DNA from: Streptomyces sp. TBY4
GTDB lineage: Bacteria > Actinomycetota > Actinomycetes > Streptomycetales > Streptomycetaceae
DNA: 64,000 nt
Direction of reading: 5' to 3'
Assembly (NCBI RefSeq): GCF_024213195.1
Contig: NZ_JANAVF010000007.1
Coordinates: 400,551 to 464,550 of the forward strand
In this document: one piece after another, positions 42,544-50,958 of the stretch
Layout of the letters: each line of letters starts with the position of its first letter
Position numbering within the stretch: position 1 is the first letter of the stretch
Position numbers and translations under genes: made by a program
Notes under the pieces: generated by a model
Database searches by the model: none
Told to the model about the DNA's origin: nothing
Seen by the model: only the letters and a program-made list of their open reading frames with translations

Positions 42544-43643
42544 CCGACATGAGCAAGAACGAGACGGCCGTCCTCCCGGCCCAGGCGGTGGACTCCCCGG
42601 AGCCGCTGCTGCGGGTGAGCGGACTGGTCAAGCACTTCCCCATCTCCAAGGGGCTGCTGCGCCGCCAGGTCGGGGCTGTGAAGGCCGTCGACGGCATCGA
42701 CTTCGAGGTCTATCCCGGTGAGACCCTCGGCATCGTCGGCGAGTCCGGCTGCGGCAAGTCGACCATGGGCCGGCTGATCACCCGGCTGCTCGAACCGAGC
42801 GGCGGAAAGATCGAGTTCGAGGGCAAGGACATCACGCACCTGAGCGTGTCCGGCATGCGCCCGATGCGCCGCGACGTGCAGATGATCTTCCAGGACCCCT
42901 ACGGCTCGCTGAACCCGCGGCACACCGTCGGCACCATCATCAGCGCCCCGTTCAAGCTCCAGGGAGTCGAGCCCGAGGGGGGTCTCAAGGCGGAGGTCCA
43001 GCGCCTCCTCTCCCTGGTGGGCCTCAACCCGGAGCACTACAACCGCTACCCGCACGAGTTCTCCGGCGGCCAGCGCCAGCGCATCGGCATCGCCCGCGCG
43101 CTGGCCCTGAAGCCGAAGCTCGTCGTGGCGGACGAGCCGGTCTCGGCCCTGGACGTCTCCATCCAGGCCCAGGTGGTGAACCTGCTGGACGACCTCCAGG
43201 AGGAGCTCGGCCTCACCTACGTGATCATCGCCCACGACCTGTCGGTCATCCGGCACGTCTCGGACCGGATCGCGGTCATGTACCTCGGCAAGATCGTCGA
43301 GCTCGCGGACAACAAGTCCCTGTACTCGGCGCCGATGCACCCGTACACCACGGCCCTGATGTCGGCCGTCCCGGTGCCGGACCCGCGCCGGCGCGGGGCC
43401 AAGAGCGGCCGCATCCTGCTCAAGGGCGACGTCCCCTCGCCGATCTCCCCGCCCTCCGGCTGCCGGTTCCACACCCGGTGCTGGAAGGCGACCCAGATCT
43501 GCACCACGCAGGAACCCCCGCTCCTCGCCCTGAAGACGGGCCACCAGGTGGCCTGCCACCACCCGGAGAACGCCCCGGACCAGGCCCCGGGCGACCCGGC
43601 GCTGCCGGGCGCGGCGGACGCCGTGGCGGAGCCGACGGCCTGA
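42540..43643 (+). CDS. Peptide ABC transporter ATPase (DppF-like)
   Basis: A 367-residue ATPase partner of the DppD-like protein. Walker A is GESGCGKST, the Q loop is MIFQDPYGSLNPRHTV, the signature is FSGGQRQR, Walker B is LVVADEPVSALD, and the switch His is in IAHDLS. The C-terminal extension carries GCRFHTRCWKATQIC and a later Cys. GTG at 42540 overlaps the previous stop by GTGA; ATG at 42549 is an alternative three codons on. It ends the operon; a single-arm copy of the dispersed repeat follows about 90 bases later. Confidence 0.94.
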   Translation: MTDMSKNETAVLPAQAVDSPEPLLRVSGLVKHFPISKGLLRRQVGAVKAVDGIDFEVYPGETLGIVGESGCGKSTMGRLITRLLEPSGGKIEFEGKDITHLSVSGMRPMRRDVQMIFQDPYGSLNPRHTVGTIISAPFKLQGVEPEGGLKAEVQRLLSLVGLNPEHYNRYPHEFSGGQRQRIGIARALALKPKLVVADEPVSALDVSIQAQVVNLLDDLQEELGLTYVIIAHDLSVIRHVSDRIAVMYLGKIVELADNKSLYSAPMHPYTTALMSAVPVPDPRRRGAKSGRILLKGDVPSPISPPSGCRFHTRCWKATQICTTQEPPLLALKTGHQVACHHPENAPDQAPGDPALPGAADAVAEPTA

Positions 43644-43734
43644 CGGACGGGCTGACGTACGCCGGCGGGGGCAGAACCAGCCCCGCCGGCGCCCTGCGGC
43701 CCGTGCCGGCGGACTGCTCGCGGTGCCGCCGGGC

Positions 43735-43790
43735 AAAATCAGCCCCGCCGGCGTTTGAGGCGCGGGGGTTCGGGGGCGGAGCCCCTGACG
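43735..43790 (+). repeat. Dispersed repeat, half-element
   Basis: CAGCCCCGCCGGCGTTTGAGG and a following CGCGGGGGTTCGGGGGCGGAGCCCC-type segment match one arm of the hairpin elements at 45771-45832 and 63936-63983. Only this arm is present, so it does not fold on itself in the same way. Confidence 0.75.
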
Positions 43791-43924
43791 GCTGCGCCGC
43801 ACCCGGCACACGGTCCGCGGCCCCACGGGTGCAGCCCCGACCCGGCAGGGCCCGCCGCCCCCTCGGAGCCGTGGCCGCGCCACACACGTTCGGGCACGCC
43901 GCAGGCGACCGGCAGAATGAAGCC

Positions 43925-44581
43925 GTGATCCACGATCTTTTCCCGCCCGGAGTCCAGCACGCCCTGGACCTCATGGGCATCTTCGTCTTCGCCACGGCCG
44001 GCGCCCTGCTCGCCGTCCGCAAGAACTTCGACGTCTTCGGCATCGTCGTCCTCGCGCTCGTCACCGCCCTCGGCGGCGGCCTGTTCCGCGACATCGTCAT
44101 CGGGGCCACCCCGGCCGCCGCCTTCAGCGATCTCGGGTTCTTCGTCACCCCGCTGATCGCCGCCGCGTGCGTCTTCTTCCTGCACCCCGAGGTCCAGCGG
44201 ATCAACCGCGCCATCAACGTCTTCGACGCGGCCGGCCTCGGACTCTTCTGCGTGACGGGCACGACCAAGGCGTACGAGTACGGCCTCGGCCTCACCGCCT
44301 CCGCCGCGCTCGGCGTCGCGACCGCCGTCGGCGGCGGCGTCCTGCGCGACGTCCTCGTCAACGAGGTCCCCTCGCTGCTGCGCGACCGCGAGATGTACGC
44401 CGTACCGGCCCTCATCGGCTCCACGATGGTGGCGCTCTTCATCAGCTTCGACCACCTGAACGCCGTCACGACGGCCCTGGCGATCGTCACCACCTTCGTC
44501 CTGCGGCTGCTGGCCATGCACTTCCACCTGCGGGCGCCCCTCGCCTGGAACCGCCGCTCGTCGGTGGCGGAGGAGCCGTAG
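43925..44581 (+). CDS. TRIC-family cation channel protein
   Basis: A 218-residue membrane protein with seven hydrophobic helices arranged as two similar halves, the bacterial TRIC/YadS (UPF0126) pattern. Gly-rich helices include ALGGGLFRDIVIG and VGGGVLRDVLVNE, which are the duplicated signature where the central Gly and Arg/Asp shape the pore. Homologues form trimeric monovalent-cation channels. GTG at 43925 is the start; earlier in-frame codons encode repeat sequence. No operon partner is clear; 57 bases separate it from the thioesterase. Confidence 0.88.
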   Translation: MIHDLFPPGVQHALDLMGIFVFATAGALLAVRKNFDVFGIVVLALVTALGGGLFRDIVIGATPAAAFSDLGFFVTPLIAAACVFFLHPEVQRINRAINVFDAAGLGLFCVTGTTKAYEYGLGLTASAALGVATAVGGGVLRDVLVNEVPSLLRDREMYAVPALIGSTMVALFISFDHLNAVTTALAIVTTFVLRLLAMHFHLRAPLAWNRRSSVAEEP

Positions 44582-44601
44582 CGGGCGCCACAGCCAGGAA
44601 A

Positions 44602-44619
44602 GCTACCGCTTAGTAGCGG
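44602..44619. promoter_or_regulatory. Overlapping dyads at the thioesterase promoter
   Basis: GCTAC/GTAGC (44602-44617) and CCGCT/AGCGG (44606-44619) overlap around one centre. TACGGT lies six bases before the ATG at 44639, so the dyad covers the probable -35 region of a leaderless promoter. Confidence 0.5.
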
Positions 44620-44638
44620 CCAGGTGTACGGTCGTTCC

Positions 44639-45511
44639 ATGTCACACGCAGCTGCCAAGGCCTCCATCGGCGACAGCGAGTTCGACCGCGACACCGCCGT
44701 CACCGCCCGTGCGGGCGAGCCCGGGGTGTACGACGCGGAACTCTCCGCCGGGTGGACGATCATCACCGCCGTCAACGGCGGCTACCTCCTGGCCCTCCTC
44801 GGCCGCGCCCTGTCGTCGGCCCTGCCGCACCCGGACCCCTTCACGGTCTCCGCGCACTACCTGACCTCCTCGGTTCCCGGCCCCGCCGTGATCCGCACCG
44901 AGGTCGTACGGGTCGGCCGCACGCTCTCCACCGGACAGGCCTCCCTGTTCCAGTTCGACGAGAACGGCGCCGAGATCGAGCGGATCCGCGTCCTGGCCTC
45001 CTACGGGGACCTCGCGGCGCTCCCCGACTCCGTCCACACCACGGCCCTCCCGCCCGTCATCCCCGCCTACGAGGACTGCCTCGGCCCCGAGGCCGGCCCG
45101 GCCCCCATCCCCGGCAGCTCGGCGATCGTGGACCGGCTCCGGCTGCGCCTCGACCCGGCGACCGCAGGCTGGGCCGTCGGACAGCCCTCCGGCAAGGGGG
45201 AGATGCGGGCCTGGTTCGAGCTCGCGGACGGCCGCGACGCGGACCCCTTCTCCCTCCTCCTCGCGGTCGACGGGCTCCCGCCGACCTCCTTCGACCTCGG
45301 GCTCCTCGGCTGGACCCCGACGGTCGAACTCACCACCCACATCCGGCACCGCCCCGCGCCCGGCCCGCTCCGGGTGTCGATCACCACGCGGAACCTGGCG
45401 GGTGGCTTCCTGGAGGAGGACGCGGAGGTCTGGGACTCGGCGGACCGTCTGGTGGCGCAGTCCCGCCAACTGGCGAGCGCCCCGCGGGTAGTGGCCCCCA
45501 AGCCTTCCTGA
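44639..45511 (+). CDS. Acyl-CoA thioesterase family protein (double hot-dog)
   Basis: A 290-residue cytosolic protein with two hot-dog units: the N-terminal half contains WTIITAVNGGYLLALLGRAL and HYLTSSVPGPAVI, the C-terminal half RAWFELADGRDADPFSLLLAVD and TTHIRHRPAPGPLRV. This is the TesB/4HBT_3-like layout. It should hydrolyse an acyl-CoA, possibly medium or long chain. No Shine-Dalgarno sequence precedes the ATG, and TACGGT stands six bases upstream, so it is likely leaderless. A dyad overlaps the promoter. Intergenic repeats follow. Confidence 0.85.
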   Translation: MSHAAAKASIGDSEFDRDTAVTARAGEPGVYDAELSAGWTIITAVNGGYLLALLGRALSSALPHPDPFTVSAHYLTSSVPGPAVIRTEVVRVGRTLSTGQASLFQFDENGAEIERIRVLASYGDLAALPDSVHTTALPPVIPAYEDCLGPEAGPAPIPGSSAIVDRLRLRLDPATAGWAVGQPSGKGEMRAWFELADGRDADPFSLLLAVDGLPPTSFDLGLLGWTPTVELTTHIRHRPAPGPLRVSITTRNLAGGFLEEDAEVWDSADRLVAQSRQLASAPRVVAPKPS

Positions 45512-46133
45512 CGCACCGCTCGCACCGCTGCGCGGGCTTCGCGCCGCTGCGCCGGACTCCGTCCGGCGGTGGCCGGTCGGCGCTGCCGCCCCTGCCGCCT
45601 GGGGCGCGGGCCCGGTGGGCGGGTGCGGTTGGCTCGGCCCTGCGGGGCGGAGTCCCCTACCCGCCCTTCCACCGTTCCCCGGGCGCTGCCCGGACCCCGG
45701 TCCTCAAGCGCCGGACGGGCTGGAGGGGGGTTCCGGGCTGCGCCCGGACCCCCTGGGGCTCCGCCCCAGACCCCGGTCCTCAAACGCCGGACGGCTGGGT
45801 TTTCCAGCCCCTCCGGCGTTTGAGGACCGGGGGTGCGGGGGCTGGCCCCCGGAACGGCGCCGCACGCGGCAACGGGTCCGGGGCGGAGCTCCGGGGAACG
45901 GGCGAAGGGCGGGTAGGGGAGCTCCGGCCCGCGCAGCGGCCACGCAGGGCGCCGGCACAGAGCTCCCGGCCCGGCCCGGCCCAGCCGGAACGGCGAGCCG
46001 CCGCCAGACCCGTGGCTCGGCTTCGGCCACGACCGGAGCGGCGGGCCGGCCGCCAGGGCAGGGGCTTCGTTGGAGGGGGATGGGTACCCGCTGGGGGAGC
46101 AGGGGTGTGGGGGACTCGTAGAATCGGGGGATC
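45512..46133. other. Gene-free intergenic region made largely of repeats
   Basis: These 622 bases hold no supported gene. They consist of GC-rich imperfect repeats of the dispersed hairpin family, runs of CCGGACCCC/GGGGTCCGG type and degenerate decayed copies. The promoter of the cysteine desulfurase gene must lie near the right end. Confidence 0.7.
45695..45832. repeat. Dispersed long-hairpin repeat with a second arm copy
   Basis: Arms at 45771-45798 and 45804-45832 pair over about 28 bases with one bulge; the core is CTCAAACGCCGG with CCGGCGTTTGAG. A further left-arm copy (CCCCGGTCCTCAAGCGCCGG) starts near 45699. It probably also terminates transcription from the thioesterase gene. Confidence 0.85.
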
Positions 46134-47297
46134 ATGGCCTACCTCGACCACGCCGCCACCACCCCGATGCTGCCGGAGGCCGCTGCGGCGATGACCGCGC
46201 AGTTCGCCGTCACGGGCAACGCGTCCTCCCTGCACGCCGCCGGCCGCCGCGCCCGCCGCACCGTCGAGGAGGCCCGCGAGGCCCTCGCCGACGCACTCGG
46301 GGCCCGTCCGAGCGAGGTGGTCTTCACCGCCGGCGGCACGGAAGCCGACAACCTCGCCGTCAAGGGGCTCTACTGGGCCCGGCGGGACCAAGACCCGACC
46401 CGGACCCGGGTGCTCGCCAGCCCCGTGGAACACCACGCCGTCCTCGACGCCGTGCACTGGCTCGCCGAGCACGAGGGCGCGCAGGTCGAGTACCTGCCGG
46501 TGGACCGCTACGGGCGCGTGCACCCCGAGGCCTTCCGCGAGGCGATCGAGCGGGGCCCCGACGACATCGCCCTCGCCACCGTCATGTGGGCCAACAATGA
46601 GATCGGCACCGTCATGCCGGTCGCCGAACTGGCCGCCGTGGCAGCCGAGTTCGGCATTCCGCTGCACTCCGACGCCGTCCAGGCCTTCGGCCAGCTCGAC
46701 GTCCGCTTCGGCGACAGCGGACTCGCCGCCATGACCGTGAGCGGCCACAAGGTCGGCGGACCGTACGGGATCGGCGCGCTGCTGCTCGGCCGCGACCAGA
46801 GCCCCGTACCCGTGCTGCACGGCGGTGGCCAGGAGCGGCACGTCCGCTCCGGCACCCTCGACGTCCCGGCCATCGCCGCCTTCGCGGTGGCCGCCGTCCT
46901 CGCCGCCGAGCGGCGCGAACGGTTCGCCACCGAGATCGGCGCCCTGCGCGACCGGCTCGTCGCCGCCGTGCTCCGCGAGGTCCCCGACGCCGTCCTGGGC
47001 GGCGACCCGGCCGGCCGGCTCCCCGCCAACGCCCACTTCAGCTTCCCCGGCTGCGAGGGGGACTCCCTGCTGCTCCTGCTCGACGCCCAGGGCATCGAGT
47101 GCTCCACCGGCTCCGCCTGCACGGCCGGAGTGGCGCAGCCCAGCCACGTGCTGCTCGCCACCGGCACCGACCCGCGGCTGGCCCGGGGCACCCTGCGCTT
47201 CTCCCTCGGCCACACCTCCACGCAGGCGGACGTGGACGCGGTCGCCGCCGCCATCGGCCCGGCCGTGGCCCGCGCCCGCACGGCCGGACTGAGCTGA
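46134..47297 (+). CDS. Cysteine desulfurase (NifS/IscS-like)
   Basis: A 387-residue class V PLP aminotransferase that removes sulfur from cysteine as a persulfide. The start YLDHAATTP, the PLP Lys in SGHKVGGPYG (about residue 206) and the persulfide Cys in STGSACTAG (about residue 325) are all visible. The length fits the group I IscS/NifS class. It lies 1.4 kb from mnmA, whose enzyme needs such sulfur for tRNA 2-thiouridine; other uses (Fe-S clusters) are possible. Two minus-strand genes lie between, so this is a conserved neighbourhood rather than an operon. Confidence 0.93.
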   Translation: MAYLDHAATTPMLPEAAAAMTAQFAVTGNASSLHAAGRRARRTVEEAREALADALGARPSEVVFTAGGTEADNLAVKGLYWARRDQDPTRTRVLASPVEHHAVLDAVHWLAEHEGAQVEYLPVDRYGRVHPEAFREAIERGPDDIALATVMWANNEIGTVMPVAELAAVAAEFGIPLHSDAVQAFGQLDVRFGDSGLAAMTVSGHKVGGPYGIGALLLGRDQSPVPVLHGGGQERHVRSGTLDVPAIAAFAVAAVLAAERRERFATEIGALRDRLVAAVLREVPDAVLGGDPAGRLPANAHFSFPGCEGDSLLLLLDAQGIECSTGSACTAGVAQPSHVLLATGTDPRLARGTLRFSLGHTSTQADVDAVAAAIGPAVARARTAGLS

Positions 47298-47306
47298 CCG
47301 GACCCG

Positions 47307-47960
47307 CTACTCGCGCAGCGAGCCGTCGAGGTCACGGATGAGCTGACCCACGCGCCCGCCCCCGGCCGGGGCGGGCGGCAGCCGGACGAGCACCGCGGAG
47401 ACCGCCGCCGGCGGCGGCGGTGCGGAGCCGTCCGCCCGCTCCTCCGCCCGCTCCTCCGCCCGCTTCTCCGCCCGCTTCTCCGCCCGCTCCTCCGCCCGCT
47501 CCTCCGCCCGCTCCTCCGCCCGCTCCTCCGCCAGTTCCTCCGCCCGGGCCGCGTGCGCGGCCGCGCCGAGCACGTGCTTGACCTGATGGGCGCTGGCCCT
47601 GGGGTGGAGGAACGCGGCCGCCGCGGCGTGGCTCGCCGCCCGGGCGGCGTCCGCCGCGGCGGACGGAGCGCCTTCCCGAGCCTCCTGCGCCGCCTGTGCC
47701 TCCTGCGCCGCCTTGTACGCCGCCCATGCGCTCCGCCGCAGCGCGGCCGTGCGCCGGCCGCCTCCGGCGAAGGCCTCCGCCGCCTCGACGGCTTCGCGGG
47801 GGCGGGGGTCCGCGGGCAGGGCCCGTTCGAAGAGCGGCAGGACCCTGCGGGCGCAGGCGGCCGCGTACCCCGTGATCTCGCGCAGTTCGTCCATGCTCAG
47901 CTCGATCGCGGCGGGGCCGCCCCGCGGGTCCGTGTCCATGCCCCCATCGTCCTCAGTCAT
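47307..47960 (-). CDS. Imm5-like helical protein with EERA repeats
   Basis: A 217-residue, nearly all-helical protein. Residues around 20-135 (ELREITGYAAACARRVLPLFE, RTAALRRSAWAAYKAA, AAAAFLHPRASAHQVKHVLGAAAHAARA) recall a family I remember annotated as putative immunity protein (Imm5-like), earlier as SbcC-like. That name is tentative, and no toxin gene is adjacent. A repeat of about eight four-residue EERA/EKRA units follows, then a Pro/Ala region. The start is doubled: GAGGACGATGGGGGCATG occurs twice, giving ATGs at 47960 and 47939. It converges on the cysteine desulfurase gene with a nine-base gap. Confidence 0.6.
   Translation of the reverse strand: MTEDDGGMDTDPRGGPAAIELSMDELREITGYAAACARRVLPLFERALPADPRPREAVEAAEAFAGGGRRTAALRRSAWAAYKAAQEAQAAQEAREGAPSAAADAARAASHAAAAAFLHPRASAHQVKHVLGAAAHAARAEELAEERAEERAEERAEERAEKRAEKRAEERAEERADGSAPPPPAAVSAVLVRLPPAPAGGGRVGQLIRDLDGSLRE
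47431..47538. repeat. 12-bp coding minisatellite (nine copies)
   Basis: The unit TCCGCCCGCTCC, with some TTC variants, runs from 47431 with the last copies degenerate. It encodes the EERA repeat on the minus strand. A 12-base unit keeps the frame when copy number changes. Confidence 0.88.
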
Positions 47961-47990
47961 GCCCCCATCGTCCTCGTCCCGGCGCCCGGG

Positions 47991-48662
47991 TCAGGCGCGC
48001 AGGGCCTCGCCGGTCAGGCGGAGGTACCGGTCCCAGTCCCAGTGGCGGCCCGGGTCCGTGTGGTCGGCTCCGGGGACCTCGGAGTGGCCGACGAAGTGTT
48101 TGCGGTCGGCGGGTATGCCGTACCGGCGGCAGATGTCGGCGGCGAGCCGCGCCGAAGCCCCGTACATCGCGTCGGTGAAGTCCTTCGGCCGGTCCACGAA
48201 GCCGACGTGCTCGATGCCGATGCTGCGCTCGTTCATGGAGCGGCTGCCCGAGTGGAAGGCGACGTCGAGCTCGCGCACCATCTGCTCGATGTGGCCGTCC
48301 TGGCCGACGATGTAGTGGGCCGAGGCCCGGTGGAAGGGATTCTTGAAGGCGTCCACCGAGGACTTGAAGCCGCCCTGGGTGACATGCACCACGATCCGGT
48401 CCACCCGGTAGTCGGCGGGCCGGTCCGCCAGCCGCCAGTTCGCCGGGGAGGCCGCCGTCCAGGAGGCTCCCGCGTGGTCCAGCTCGCCGTCCTTCCGCGG
48501 CTTGGACACCCCCGGCACCAGCCACCAGGCCCGCTCGACCTCCTCGCGCCCGGCGACCGCCGCGGCAGCCACCACCCCGAGCCCGCCCAGCAGCAGGGCC
48601 CTGCGGCTCCGCCCGGGCCGCCCCTTGTTCCCCGTACCGCCCTTGTCGCCCTTGCTCCCCAT
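47991..48662 (-). CDS. N-acetylmuramoyl-L-alanine amidase (Amidase_2 / PGRP type)
   Basis: A 223-residue exported amidase that cleaves the bond between muramic acid and the stem peptide. The N-terminus is Gly/Lys/Arg-rich with RSRRALLLGGLGV, a possible twin-arginine signal. The catalytic fold shows zinc ligands in VVHVTQG, the AHYIVGQDG strand, NERSIGIEHVG and the last His region VGHSEVPGADHTDPG. ATG at 48662 is the only start that gives a normal signal; the frame is open for several kb upstream only by chance. It is divergent from mnmA with 69 bases between. Confidence 0.9.
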   Translation of the reverse strand: MGSKGDKGGTGNKGRPGRSRRALLLGGLGVVAAAAVAGREEVERAWWLVPGVSKPRKDGELDHAGASWTAASPANWRLADRPADYRVDRIVVHVTQGGFKSSVDAFKNPFHRASAHYIVGQDGHIEQMVRELDVAFHSGSRSMNERSIGIEHVGFVDRPKDFTDAMYGASARLAADICRRYGIPADRKHFVGHSEVPGADHTDPGRHWDWDRYLRLTGEALRA

Positions 48663-48731
48663 GGTGATCCACCCCCTGCCACCCAGAACGCGCTGTGACC
48701 CCGCGCGGTTCCCCCGTACCCTGGACGGGCT

Positions 48732-49865
48732 ATGACTGAGAACCTGCCGAGCGTCCCCCGCCCCCTCCGCGTCCTGGCCGCCATGTCCGGCGGAGTGGAC
48801 TCCGCCGTCGCCGCCGCCCGCGCCGTCGAAGCCGGGCACGACGTGACCGGCGTCCACCTCGCCCTCTCCGCGAACCCGCAGTCCTTCCGGACCGGTGCCC
48901 GCGGCTGCTGCACCATCGAGGACTCCCGCGACGCCCGCCGCGCCGCCGACGTCATCGGCATCCCGTTCTACGTCTGGGACCTCGCCGAGCGCTTCCGTGA
49001 GGACGTCGTCGAGGACTTCATCTCCGAGTACGAGGCCGGGCGCACCCCGAACCCCTGCCTGCGCTGCAACGAGAAGATCAAGTTCGCCGCGCTCCTGGAC
49101 AAGGCCCTCGCCCTCGGCTTCGACGCCGTCTGCACCGGCCACTACGCCACCGTCGTCCTGAACGAGGACGGCACCCGCGAGCTGCACCGCGCCTCCGACA
49201 TGGCCAAGGACCAGTCGTACGTCCTCGGCGTGCTCGACGAGAAGCAGCTCGCGCACGCCCTCTTCCCGCTCGGTGACACCCTCACCACCAAGGAAGAGAT
49301 CCGCGCCGAGGCCGAGGAGCGGGGCCTGGCCGTCGCGAAGAAGCCCGACAGCCACGACATCTGCTTCATCGCCGACGGCGACACCCAGGGCTTCCTGGCG
49401 AACCGTCTCGGCAAGGCCGAGGGCGACATCGTCGACGAGGCCACCGGCGAGAAGGTCGGCACCCACGAGGGCGCCTTCGGCTTCACCATCGGCCAGCGCA
49501 AGGGCCTGCGGATCGGCCACCCGGCCCCCGACGGCAAGCCGCGCTACGTCCTCGACATCTCCCCGGTGAACAACACCGTCACGGTGGGACCGGTGGAGGC
49601 CCTCGACGTCACCGCCCTCACCGCGATCCGCCCCCGCTGGTGCGGCTCCACCGCCGCCGCCCCGGGCACGTACACCGCGCAGCTGCGCGCCCACGGCGGC
49701 GAGACCGAGGTCTTCGCCGAGCTGGTGGAGGGCGAACTGCGCGTCCGCTTCGCCGAGCCGGTCCGCGGCGTGGCCCCCGGCCAGGCGATCGTCCTCTACG
49801 ACGGCACCCGCGTGGTCGGCTCCGCCACGATCTCCGCGACCACCCGGGCCACCGCGGCCGTCTAG
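48732..49865 (+). CDS. mnmA: tRNA-specific 2-thiouridylase
   Basis: A 377-residue enzyme that puts sulfur on U34 of tRNA Lys, Glu and Gln. The ATP-pyrophosphatase loop is SGGVDSAVA (about residues 18-26). The two catalytic cysteines are in NPCLRCN and DICFI, and the C-terminal beta-barrel domain starts near residue 285. Sulfur probably comes from the cysteine desulfurase encoded 1.4 kb upstream. It is convergent with the oxidoreductase, with three imperfect CCGCGGGTCAGGCC-type repeats between them. Confidence 0.96.
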   Translation: MTENLPSVPRPLRVLAAMSGGVDSAVAAARAVEAGHDVTGVHLALSANPQSFRTGARGCCTIEDSRDARRAADVIGIPFYVWDLAERFREDVVEDFISEYEAGRTPNPCLRCNEKIKFAALLDKALALGFDAVCTGHYATVVLNEDGTRELHRASDMAKDQSYVLGVLDEKQLAHALFPLGDTLTTKEEIRAEAEERGLAVAKKPDSHDICFIADGDTQGFLANRLGKAEGDIVDEATGEKVGTHEGAFGFTIGQRKGLRIGHPAPDGKPRYVLDISPVNNTVTVGPVEALDVTALTAIRPRWCGSTAAAPGTYTAQLRAHGGETEVFAELVEGELRVRFAEPVRGVAPGQAIVLYDGTRVVGSATISATTRATAAV

Positions 49866-49918
49866 AGCCTCCGGGGCCCGCGGGTCAGGCCGGTCCGCGG
49901 GTCGGGCCGGCCCGCGGG

Positions 49919-50842
49919 TCAGGCCACCGTCAGGACGATCTTGCCGGTGGTCCGGCCCAGCTCGCCGATCTCGTGGGCCTTCGCGGCCTCGGCGAGGGGC
50001 AGCACCGTGTCGACGACCGGCCGCAGCTTCCCCTCCTCCACCAGGGCCGCGACGGCCCTGAGCCCCGCGTAGTCGGGCTCGACCAGGGTCCAGCCGGTGT
50101 GGAAGGCCTCTGCCTCCGCCGGGACCTCGTCGGGACCGTTGAGGGTGATCAGGTGGCCGCCGGGGCGCAGGACCTTCAGCGAGCGGGTCCCGTAGTCGCC
50201 GCCGATGGCGTCGATCACCACGTCGACCTCCGCCACCGCGTCCTCGAAGGCGGTGGTCCGGTAGTCGATCACCTCGTCGGCGCCCAGGGAGCGGACGAGC
50301 TCGTGCTTGGGGGCGCTCGCGGTGCCGATCACGTACGCCCCGAGCGCCTTGGCGATCTGGACGGCGAAGTGCCCCACGCCGCCCGCCGCCGCGTGCACCA
50401 GGACCCGCTGCCCCGGCCGCAGGCCGGCGGTGTCGGTCAGCGCCTGCCAGGCCGTGAGCGCGGCCAGCGGGAGCGCGGCCGCCTGGACGTGGTCGATCGA
50501 GGCGGGCTTGCGGCTGAAGTGCCGGGCCGGGGCCGTCACGTACTCGGCGTAGGCGCCCGCCTGGTACGGGAAGCGGGGCATGCCGAAGACCTCGTCGCCC
50601 GGCTGGAACAGGGTCACGCCCAGGCCGACGGCCTCCACCGTGCCGGAGACGTCCCAGCCGACGGCCGGGACGGGCCCCCAGGGGATGAGGGCGCCGGAGG
50701 CCCGGGTCTTCCAGTCCACCGGGTTCACCCCGGCCGCGTGGACCCGTACCAGGACCTCGCCCATGCCCGGCTCCGGCCGGTCCAGCTCGGTCTCGGTGAG
50801 TACCTCGGGTCCGCCCCACTGGCTGACGACGATGGCGCGCAT
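49919..50842 (-). CDS. Zinc-less MDR NADP-dependent oxidoreductase
   Basis: A 307-residue medium-chain reductase of the quinone oxidoreductase type. A GroES-like N-terminal domain (AAGVNPVDWKTR) and a Rossmann domain with VHAAAGGVGHFAVQIAK are visible. There is no Cys/His zinc set, which fits the zinc-less class. It probably uses NADPH to reduce quinones or enones. ATG at 50842 has GGGAGA upstream. It is divergent from a GlxA/AraC regulator, which is likely to control it. Confidence 0.9.
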   Translation of the reverse strand: MRAIVVSQWGGPEVLTETELDRPEPGMGEVLVRVHAAGVNPVDWKTRASGALIPWGPVPAVGWDVSGTVEAVGLGVTLFQPGDEVFGMPRFPYQAGAYAEYVTAPARHFSRKPASIDHVQAAALPLAALTAWQALTDTAGLRPGQRVLVHAAAGGVGHFAVQIAKALGAYVIGTASAPKHELVRSLGADEVIDYRTTAFEDAVAEVDVVIDAIGGDYGTRSLKVLRPGGHLITLNGPDEVPAEAEAFHTGWTLVEPDYAGLRAVAALVEEGKLRPVVDTVLPLAEAAKAHEIGELGRTTGKIVLTVA

Positions 50843-50958
50843 GAATGTCTCCCTGATCCGCAGTGACCTGCCGGTTTCCCCGGCCGATGGCACCAGCTTG
50901 GCCCGGCGCCGACCCGCGTGGTGATGGCCGTATGGCCACCCTGTGACAGAATCTGGCC

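Noticed and set aside
45512..46133. Small genes in the repeat-rich gap before the cysteine desulfurase
   Set aside because: Frames here consist of repeat sequence, without ribosome sites or typical codon bias.
47431..47538. Regular short repeats as a possible CRISPR array
   Set aside because: The unit is 12 bases without spacers and is in frame inside a gene.
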